Source: Ceratotherium simum simum | Taxonomy: Eukaryota; Chordata; Mammalia; Perissodactyla; Rhinocerotidae | Reading direction: 5' to 3' | NCBI RefSeq assembly: GCF_000283155.1 | Contig: NW_004454288.1 | Location: 1,998,805-2,062,804 of the forward strand | DNA length: 64,000 bases | Part shown: in pieces, positions 57,040 to 64,000 of the stretch | How positions within the stretch are numbered: the stretch's first letter is position 1 | Layout: every line of letters begins with the position of its first letter | Position numbers and translations under genes: made by a program | Notes under the pieces: model-generated | Databases searched by the model: none | What the model saw: the letters and a program-made list of their open reading frames with translations, nothing else | Told to the model about the DNA's origin: nothing

Positions 57040-57330
57040 ACAGAATTGGCACACCTCTGATTATTACCCATAGGACTCTCCGGAAGATTCCATTTTCTGC
57101 TAAATCTGTACACTCTGTGTCTGTGTTCTGGAAGGCCTGGCTGCCTGGGGGACTTTGGTGATTTATTGGCTCCTAGCTGGGCAACCAGTTTCCTTGAAAA
57201 TCATTGTAGTCTCCAGAGGGATAATTAAGAGTGGAAGAGGAGGGGAAAGGCTTTAGCGCAAGAAATGGGTTCTTAACATGAAACCTGTTAAAGCCCCCCG
57301 TGCTGAGCCGAGCGCAGGCCCAGCACCTGT
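57040..57330. promoter_or_regulatory. Candidate conserved block in HS3ST2 intron 1
   Basis: 'cacctctgattattacccat', 'gagggataattaagagtgga', 'gctttagcgcaagaaatggg' and 'gagccgagcgcaggcccagc' lie together in repeat-free sequence with retained CpGs and ATTA/TAAT cores. This suggests an intronic enhancer; not tested. Confidence 0.35.
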
Positions 57331-57639
57331 GGCCGTTTATCCTCACCTGGTTGAGAGCGGAAAAGAGAACAACTTCCTCCCTAGTCCACATCCCCAAATC
57401 CTCACACTCATGTGACCCAGGAGCAAAACATTAAGTCCCGGCGTGGACTCCATCAATAATTCTTCATTGTTCACAGGGAAGAGGCCTTAACAGGATTTAC
57501 GTGGCTCTTCTGAATCTGGCCCATGGCCACCCAAGGCTCTGGCCAGATTGGATGATTCCAAGTTCTCCCTGCAAGACTGTACTTTTCACACTAAGGGACC
57601 TTTGACATGTTGTACCCTTCGAGGGAAGCCCTGTGTAGC

Positions 57640-57875
57640 CTGTCAGGCAAAACTTCTCTCAACTCCTAGCTCATCATCACCTCCACCTGGGAGCCTTCCC
57701 TGACTGTAAGAGTTAGGCATTTGTTACCCTGTGATTCCATGGTACCCACTATAGACATATCCTATTTTTTACACATTATCTCCATCTATCATCGCCCTAG
57801 AGTGTAAGGTCACAGAAGGCAGGGATCATGACTGTCACATCTCTATATCGACAATGCCTGTCCTGTGCGTGGTAT
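57640..57875 (+). repeat. L2 LINE, 3' end
   Basis: 'gggagccttccctgactgta', 'ctagagtgtaaggtcacaga' and 'aggcagggatcatgactgtc' follow L2 in sense. Confidence 0.8.
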
Positions 57876-58000
57876 GCATTCATGTATTCATTCATTGAAC
57901 AAGCATTTATTGAGCACCCACTGTGTGCCAGGGATACAAAGATAGGCAAGGTGTAGTCTCTGTCCTCAATGAGTCAACAGCCTCGTGGCCCACGGGGTGG
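57876..58000 (-). repeat. L2 LINE, 3' end (opposite orientation)
   Basis: 'attcattcattgaacaagca' followed by 'tttattgagcacccactgtg' and 'ctgtcctcaatgagtcaaca' is L2 on the complement. It abuts the sense copy tail to tail. Confidence 0.85.
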
Positions 58001-58638
58001 GGGTGGGGTTACCTTTTCCCTGTGTGAGGGACAGCACCTGAACTGGGCTTCCCACAAGGGCTGGTGGCTTCCTCCCTCTGGCAGGAGGGGCTCTGCCTGA
58101 ACCCAGTTTCCCACAGGTCACCAAGGTCCCCAGGTTCTGGCAGCTGGCTTTCCCAGATAACTCCTGTCAACAGTGGGCACCTAAGCCCAGCCTGCCTGGT
58201 GTCCCAGTAGTTTGATCACCCTCCCAGCTGGCAAGGCAGTTCTCACTCCTGCCCTATGAGAAGGGAAGTGGATGGAGGCGTGGGGGCAGAGCCCCTTCCT
58301 GGGAGCGTAAACCCAGTTTGTGCAGGCCCTGACATGTCCGTGACGGCGAGAGGACAGAGTAACCCGTGCCTGCCTCTTCTATCGAGACCCTCGGCTTGCA
58401 AGCGTCCCCAGCAAAGTCTGTTCTTTCAACCACACCTTGTGCACCGTGGAATTTGTCCTGCGTGCGACAGGCGGCGACTAGAAAGGGATCCTCCTGGCAT
58501 GATATAACCACACAGAGATGTTCAGGGGGCAGGGAACATCTTTAGCGAACAACCAACTTCAACGGCTGGTTGTGAGTATGGGATTTGGAATCGAAGAGCC
58601 TTGAGTTTGAGTTCTGTCACTTGCTTACCATAAGAAAT
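58001..58638. other. Unassigned intron sequence
   Basis: Some CpG-bearing sequence at 58310-58480, no exon recognised. Confidence 0.4.
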
Positions 58639-58653
58639 GGGCACACAGCTTAC

Positions 58654-59116
58654 TGCACTGAGCATAATGTCCTCCAGGTTCATCCATGCTGTTGCAAATG
58701 GCAGGATTTCCTTCTTTTTTATGGCTGAGTGAAATAAGCCAGACACAGAAAGACAAATACTATACGATTTCACTTCTATGTGGAATCTATAAGTCGAACT
58801 CACAGAACCAGAGAGTAGAAGGGTGGTTGCCAGGGCTGGTGGGGGGTGGGGGAAATGCGAAGATGTTGGTCAGAGGGCACAAACTTTCAGTTATAAGATG
58901 CATAAGTCTTGGGGATCTAATGTACAGCATGGTGACTATAGTTAATAATACTGAATTGTATACTTGAAATTTGCTGAGAGTAGATCTTAAGTGTTCTTAC
59001 TACACACAAAAAATTGTAACTATGTGAGGTGATGGATGTGTTAATTAACTCGACTGTGGTAATCATTTCACAATGTATACGTATATTAAATCATCATGTT
59101 GTATATCTTAAAAGGG
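58654..59116 (+). repeat. L1 LINE 3' end with inverted 5' part (twin priming)
   Basis: 58728-59110 is sense L1: 'gtgaaataagccagacacag', 'ggaatctataagtcgaactc', 'gtgactatagttaataatac', 'gtatatcttaaaagg'. 58654-58727 is the L1 segment lying just upstream of that, but reversed: 'gagcataatgtcctccaggt', 'ccatgctgttgcaaatggca'. The two halves share a 4-base AGTG overlap. Flanks 58639-58653 and 59117-59131 (GGGCA..CAGC.TAC) match in 12 of 15 bases as a likely target duplication. Confidence 0.88.
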
Positions 59117-59150
59117 GGGCATGCAGCATACGTCAGCCATACACATAGTC

Positions 59151-59526
59151 TGCTTCAGACTAAACGTTTGTGTTTCCCCCACATTCATACACTGATGCCC
59201 TAATCCCCAGTGTGATGGTATTTGGAGGCGGGGCCTGCGGGAGGTAATTAGGTCACGATGGTGGAGCTCTCACAAATGGGCTTAGTGCTCTTATAAGAAG
59301 AGACATGACAGACGAGAGACATGACAGACGATCTCTCTCTCTCCGCCGTGTAAGGATACAGCAAGAAGACAACCATCTGTAAACCAGGAACAGAGTCCTC
59401 ACCAGGAACCAAATGGGCCGGCACCTTGATCCTGGACTTCCAGCCTCCAGACTGTGAGAAATAAATTTCTGTTGTTTAAGCCACCCAGTCTATGGTATTT
59501 TTGTTAACGGCAGCCTGAGATTCTGC
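59151..59526 (+). repeat. MaLR LTR (MLT1/MST type)
   Basis: 'cctaatccccagtgtgatgg', 'tatttggaggcggggcctgc', 'ggtaattaggtcacgatggt' and 'gtgagaaataaatttctgtt', with a tandem duplication of 16 bp (59299-59314 and 59315-59330, AGAGACATGACAGACG). The right boundary is approximate. Confidence 0.88.
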
Positions 59527-60339
59527 ACCCAATTCTGATGTGTGAGTTTTTTCCCCTACACCAACAAGCAATTCTCCGACACCAGCTGGGTGTCCTACAA
59601 GTCAACTAAATTCTGACACTGTCTAGGTGGAGATAGCGTCAGATCCCACAGGTTAGGGCTCAGTCCTACAAGACTGCCCCCCCCCTTCAGACAGCAATTG
59701 CAAGTCCAGGTTGTCACCTGTGCTTCTGACCAACAGGCTATTAATCAGAGGTTCCCACAACCCCCTCGTTGAGTTCGATTAATTTGCTAGAGCGGCTCAC
59801 AGAACTCAGAGAAACAGTTTACTTACTAGGTCACTGGTTTTTTATAAAAGGATACATCTCAGGAACAGCCAGAAGGAAGACATGCACAGGGCAAGGTATG
59901 TGGGAAGGGGCTTGGAGCTTCCAAGCTCTCCGAGCACACCACTCTCCCTGAATCTTCATGTGTTCACCAACCTGAAGCTCCCCAAACCTTATCCTTTAGG
60001 AGTTTTGTGGAGGCTTCATTACACAGGCACGATTGATTAAATCATTGGCCACTGGTGACCGAACTCAATCTCCAGCCCCTCTCCCCTCCCTGGAGGTCAG
60101 GGGTGTGGGACTGAAAGTTCCAACCCTCTAATCACATGGTTGGCTCTCCAGGCAACCAGCCTCCATCTTTAGGTGTGGTCCAACAGTCATCTCATAAACA
60201 TAACACAAGACACCTTTATTGCTCTCCCCACTTTGGAAATTCCAAAGGTTTTAGGAGCTCTGTGCCAGGAACAGGGACGGAGACCAAATATATACTTCGT
60301 ATTATAAATCCCAGTATCACACAGCCCGAGCTGACTGAG
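59527..60339. other. Unassigned intron sequence
   Basis: No exon. The part 59560-60330 has the wording of an LTR or old repeat ('gaacagccagaaggaagaca', 'ttggccactggtgaccgaac') but I cannot assign it. Confidence 0.35.
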
Positions 60340-60580
60340 ACATGGTCATAGACACATTGGACATATGTCAACAGCTAAGATTTCCTGTGCAGTGACGGGG
60401 GGCCAGCTGTGGTTCTCAGCTCTGTATGAAGCATCTCACTCATGAGAGTGCCTGCCTAGGAGGCAGGCACTCTCATGAGTCTTGTTTGTGGGCTGAGGAA
60501 ACGGGGACACCGAGAACCAAACTCAATCGTCAAAGCAACGCAGCAAGTTGCAGAGTCTGGATTCAAGTGTGACTCTAGCA
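60340..60580 (-). repeat. MIR-like SINE with a palindrome
   Basis: The sides read as antisense MIR ('gggctgaggaaacggggaca', 'gagtctggattcaagtgtga'). The centre is replaced by a perfect inverted repeat (next entry), so the middle does not align. Confidence 0.5.
60438..60480. repeat. Perfect inverted repeat, 20-bp arms, 3-bp spacer
   Basis: Arm ACTCATGAGAGTGCCTGCCT at 60438-60457, spacer AGG, and its exact reverse complement at 60461-60480. No mismatch in 20 pairs. Transcribed in either direction it would form a stable hairpin. Confidence 0.95.
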
Positions 60581-60599
60581 AGAGAGAAAAACGTGAGAA

Positions 60600-61083
60600 T
60601 ATAAAATTAATCTTGGCACGAGGACAGCCTTTCTAAGCATGAGACAAAAATCACGAAGGAAAAGACTGAAAAGTTAGACTACATAAAAAATGTAAGTCTT
60701 GGAGATGGAAAGATACCATAAATAAAAGGAAAATGACTAGCTGGGAAAATATTTGCAGCATATAAGATAGGAAAAAAAGGGGATTATTTCATATATATAT
60801 ACATATATATATTTACACGTTTTATATATTTTTTCAAAGTTCTTGCAAATCAATAAGAAAAAGAGAACCAGAGAACACAGGCTATGAGAAGAGTTAATAG
60901 TAAAAGAGCTATGAATGGAAAATAAATATATGGAAAGATACTCCATCTTTCTTAAAATTAAAGAAATGCAAATTAAAACCATAAGATAATATTATTCACC
61001 TATAAGACTGGAAAATACGTTTTTAAAAATTGTAACAGTTATTGCAGGCAAAAGTGTGTAGAACTAAGTACTCTCCAATGTTG
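60600..61083 (+). repeat. Old L1/HAL1-type LINE, first segment
   Basis: 'gttagactacataaaaaatg', 'agctgggaaaatatttgcag', 'cttgcaaatcaataagaaaa' and 'attaaagaaatgcaaattaa' follow the ORF2 end of an old L1 in sense. Continues at 61607-61757 and 62156-62580. An AT run lies at about 60792-60832. Confidence 0.85.
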
Positions 61084-61087
61084 GTAT

Positions 61088-61602
61088 TGATACCGGCTCA
61101 AGACAAGGTTGACATAAGGGAAGCCATATTGTAGAAAAGAAGCCCTTTTGGGACTTTGAATGAACTCTAACTAACCCAGCTGGATATGCACCTTCCAGGA
61201 GACCTCTGTAGATTTTATGACCCCTGCTTGTGCATGTATCTCCCAGCTGCAATAAGATGATAACTTTGTTCTTTTGAGTTCCTTAGGAATGTGATGACCC
61301 CCAAACAGAGAGTCTATGCTGATAGCCATCATCAACGAAAACTGAAAGATCTGGTGTGGCGACTCCAAGTCTGTAACACCAGAAGGTCAACATTCCTAAC
61401 CCCCTCCCCTATAGCCCACTGGCCTATGCAACTGCTGTAAGATTTTGTGCCCCTATAAGATGGTTCTTTGAGACATTTAGTTGGCTATCCTCCCCCCTTG
61501 CTAGCAAGTTGTAATAAACTGCTCTTTCTTTCCCACCATCTTGCCTCTTGACGAGTTGCTTTTGTCTGGTGGCGAGCAGATCGTGCCCATTGTGCGGTAA
61601 CA
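61088..61602 (+). mobile_element. Solo LTR of a class I (gamma-type) endogenous retrovirus
   Basis: A 515-bp unit begins TGATACCGGC and ends GGTAACA, so it has near-perfect inverted ends (TG..CA). It is flanked by an exact 4-bp target duplication GTAT at 61084-61087 and 61603-61606. A TATA-like CCTATAAGA lies at about 61451, AATAAA at about 61514, and a GT/CT-rich zone follows, giving the U3, R and U5 order in the plus direction. No retroviral genes are present, so it arose by LTR-LTR recombination. It splits an older L1. Confidence 0.88.
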
Positions 61603-61606
61603 GTAT

Positions 61607-61757
61607 GAGCATAAATCAATGAGGTTTTCAGGAGGGCAATTAGATATTTTCTACCCAAATATAAAATGCACATCCCCTTTAACCCAGCAATTCCACTTCT
61701 GGAAATTTATTTGTACAAGCACATAAAGACCAGTGTGCAAGGATGTTCATTGTAGTA
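61607..61757 (+). repeat. Old L1/HAL1-type LINE, second segment
   Basis: Resumes with 'ttaacccagcaattccactt', 'ctggaaatttatttgtacaa' and 'gcaaggatgttcattgtagt'. Sequence continuity across the solo LTR shows one original element. Confidence 0.85.
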
Positions 61758-62155
61758 TTTGTGGCAGAGATGGGGAGGTGTCCACCAAAGATTCTCCCCC
61801 ACTCCTCCAGAGTATAGCTCTGTTTCTAGCCAGCTTGCGCAGCCAAGGACTACATTTCCCAGAACCCCCTGCATCCAGGTGGGGCCCTGTGGCTTGTTCT
61901 CACCATGGACAGTGAGTAGAAATGCGGTGTGTTTCCTCCAGGCCAAGGTGCTTACAAAGTAGGTGTGTCCTCTTCACTGTCTTTGCTGTCCACTTTGGAG
62001 GCCGTAGAAGGGGGCAGGTCCAAAAGGTAGAAGGGGCACGGAAGACCCTAGTTGGGGGAAGACCCCCAACTAGGAAAACAACCTCCTTGGGCTATTGTGA
62101 GCAAGACATACACTCTGGTCTTGGGGTTTGTTATAGCAGTTGGCATTGACCTAAC
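61758..62155 (+). repeat. Ancient LTR-like insert in the L1
   Basis: 'ggactacatttcccagaacc', 'tggttcttctcacc'-like words, and the end 'ttggggtttgttatagcagt' belong to the old MaLR/MLT-like family. It separates two L1 pieces and so inserted into it. It contains a perfect hairpin at 62047-62074. Confidence 0.5.
62047..62074. repeat. Perfect hairpin, 12-bp arms, 4-base loop
   Basis: CCTAGTTGGGGG at 62047-62058, loop AAGA, exact reverse complement at 62063-62074. It lies inside an old LTR-like relic. Confidence 0.95.
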
Positions 62156-62580
62156 TACTAATAGAAAGAGACCAGAAACAACCTACATCTCCATTAGTAG
62201 GATACTGCTTAAAGGAACCATCATGAGGCCAGACAACAGATTATTATGCGGCTGTTAAAAAATGAGTGAGATCTATAGATATTGACACAGAAAAGAGACC
62301 AAGATGCATTATTAAGTGAAAAAAGCAAGCTGCAGAAGAGTGAGTTCAATATGCGCCTGTTTACATACAAAACACACACCCACACATGCTTGTATGGATA
62401 TGCACAAACCATCTCTAAAAGGAAACACAGTCAACTGCTACCAGTGACGACCTCTGGGGAATAACCTTGGGGACCTGGGATGGATGGTAGCGCAGAATGG
62501 GACTTTATTTCCACCTTTACCATTCTGCACTCATTGGATTTTTTTTTCTTTGCCATAAGATGTATTCTTTGTAGTTTAAA
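62156..62580 (+). repeat. Old L1/HAL1-type LINE, third segment and tail
   Basis: 'aacctacatctccattagta', 'gcattattaagtgaaaaaag', 'gtgacgacctctggggaata' and 'tttgccataagatgtattct' complete the element at its 3' end. Confidence 0.85.
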
Positions 62581-62994
62581 AAACTACGTTAAAAAGTCTC
62601 TGTTGATATTGTTAAGGTAGAAGATCGCCTGTGTGGAAGGAGTTTCCTGGAGTGAGGGGGAGGAAAAAGGCGTGGGTGGAAAGGGAGGATATGGGAGGCC
62701 AAGAATGTTCAGCTCCTTTCTCAGCAAGCTTGGCTTGCAGAGGAAGGGCGATCGTGGGCGTTGAGTGAATGGTTTTGGCTGCTGCATGCAGAGCTCTGGT
62801 AACTTTCCAGGCAATTGGACCTCGATTTGTCAGGCGCCATCTGCAGCTAGCCTGGCCTGATGATGGGGACACTATCAGGGCGTCTTCTGGGGGTAACTCT
62901 GGATCTCTCACCTGCTTTCTTAGTCTGGGCTTTCTGAGTCCTTCCTCACACTTAAGCCTCCTCCCTTTCCCAGGGATAGTGGGTCCCTTAAGTC
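62581..62994. other. Unassigned intron sequence
   Basis: No exon or clear repeat recognised. Confidence 0.4.
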
Positions 62995-63165
62995 AGTGCT
63001 TCTCACACGTTACCGTGCATTTGAATTGCCTAGGGGGTCTTGTGGAAATGCAGATTCTGATTCCTAAGGGAGGGAGCCTGAGATTCTGCATTTCTAACAG
63101 GCTCCGAGGGAGGTGAGGCTGACCTGTTGGTCCACGGCCCACACTTTGAGTAGCAAGGTCTTATG
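62995..63165 (-). repeat. MER5-type hAT element, nearly complete
   Basis: 'cagtgcttctcacacgttac', 'gtcttgtggaaatgcagatt', 'gagattctgcatttctaaca' and 'cacactttgagtagcaaggt' follow MER5A on the complement from end to end. Confidence 0.85.
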
Positions 63166-63289
63166 CCAGTCCCGTCAACACTGGCACAAATTGCAGAGTC
63201 AGTGAATGTTTCCTGCATTAAATGAAATTGGCTCATTGATGTTGGGTGAGGAACTGTGGATGATTTGATTCAGAAAACCCAGATTTGAG

Positions 63290-63450
63290 GACCAACTTTT
63301 CCATTTCCTGGCCTTGTGACTTTCATAGTAGTTTCCTCATTGCAACATGTGGATGATGATAGCTCAGACTTCACCTGGCTGTTTGAGGTCTAAGCTGGAT
63401 CAACACAAGAGTCTCACATAAACCATAAAGCACTGTACCAGTCATCAGTG
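63290..63450 (+). repeat. MIR fragment
   Basis: 'cttgtgactttcatagtagt' and 'ttcctcattgcaacatgtgg' fit a decayed sense MIR, ending with AAGCACTGTACCAG. Confidence 0.65.
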
Positions 63451-63724
63451 GATTCCTCTTTCTCTATTTAATCAGGACCCATCACGGCTTCCTCGTTCAT
63501 GGTCAGAGCTGCATGGAGCAGCTCAGCATCTTTCTCTTGCTAGGTTCTGCGTTCCAGCATCCATTCTGAGCCAGCTTGCTCTTGTCTGACAGGCCCCAGT
63601 GACATCAACATCCAGGAAGCAAGATGGTACCTGAGGCCTACTAAGTGGTACCAAGGCTACCAGGGATGGTACCAAGTGGTGGCTGAGGGGATGTGCACCC
63701 CCTTTATTTTAAGGGGATCCTCCC
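63451..63724. other. Unassigned intron sequence
   Basis: Contains short local repeats of the words TGGTACC and AAGTGGTACCAAG at about 63625-63685. No exon. Confidence 0.4.
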
Positions 63725-63978
63725 TTTATTTTAAGTCTTTTTCTTTTTCATTTATTTGTTTTTATTGAGATATAATTGACATATCACATTGTATTAGTTT
63801 CAGGTGTACAACATAATGATTCAATAATTATATATATTGTGAAATGACCACCAGAATAAGTCTACTGAACATACATCACCAAGCATAGTTACAAATTTTT
63901 TTTCTCGTGATGAGAACTTTTAAGATCTACTCTCTTAGCAATTTCCAAATACAGAATACAGTATTATTGTTATTATTG
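63725..63978 (-). repeat. L1 LINE 3' UTR
   Basis: 'ttttattgagatataattga', 'gtttcaggtgtacaacataa' and 'acatcaccaagcatagttac' are the L1 3' UTR on the complement. It runs into the next SINE near the window edge. Confidence 0.88.
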
Positions 63979-64000
63979 TTTTTTCTGAGCAAGATTCACC
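63979..64000 (-). repeat. Start of an ERE-type SINE, cut by window edge
   Basis: T-run followed by 'ctgagcaagattcacc', which resembles the tail-proximal phrase GAGGAAGATTGGCCC of the antisense EREs in this window. Only 22 bases are visible. Confidence 0.5.

Overview
This is mammalian nuclear DNA: long non-coding stretches packed with ancient MIR, L2, MER5-like, MaLR-type LTR and L1 remnants, plus one spliced-gene exon. Six copies of the equine tRNA-derived SINE (ERE type), and the start of a probable seventh at the right edge, point to a perissodactyl (horse, donkey, zebra, rhinoceros or tapir). The species within that order cannot be fixed from the sequence alone.

The only protein-coding sequence I can support is at 50519-51137 on the minus strand. 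It is the last coding exon (exon 2) of HS3ST2, heparan sulfate glucosamine 3-O-sulfotransferase 2. It has an intact frame, a clear 3' splice site and a stop codon. Exon 1 is not in the window and must lie beyond position 64000, so 51138-64000 is part of intron 1. The 3' UTR probably runs from 50518 down to about 49940 or 49760, where there are two AATAAA signals on the minus strand. Everything left of that (1 to about 49760) is the gene's 3' flank. By the human gene order (HS3ST2 followed by USP31 on 16p12) this would be the intergenic stretch towards USP31, but no USP31 sequence is visible.

Left flank, 1-22 kb: MIR, L2 and LTR-like relics, an ERE SINE (6141), an old L1 ORF2 relic (10960-12400), a diverged inverted pair of an unassigned repeat (13024-13156 and 14195-14327), another ERE (16103) and a 1.2 kb L1 3' end (17291-18468). 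At 22330-22870 there is an unexpected CpG island with a TATA-like element and no recognisable coding exon. 23-49 kb: a MaLR LTR, more MIR and L2, three EREs (32369, 34087, 35371), a rare tRNA/RTE-type SINE relic (39050-39445), short unexplained direct repeats, a MIR nested in a MIR, and several AT-rich repeat-free blocks that look like candidate conserved enhancers.

Intron part, 51-64 kb: an MLT1-type LTR with a near-perfect target duplication, an ERE with a clear target duplication, a long L2 relic, an L1 with a twin-priming 5' inversion (58654-59116), and an old L1 broken by a complete solo retroviral LTR (61088-61602) and by an older LTR-like insert. Perfect short hairpins at 60438, 62047 and 32408 look like template-switch mutations inside old repeats.

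I found no new gene system. The points most worth checking are the orphan CpG island, the AT-rich candidate regulatory blocks, the inverted and direct repeat pairs of unknown family, and the hairpin-creating mutations.
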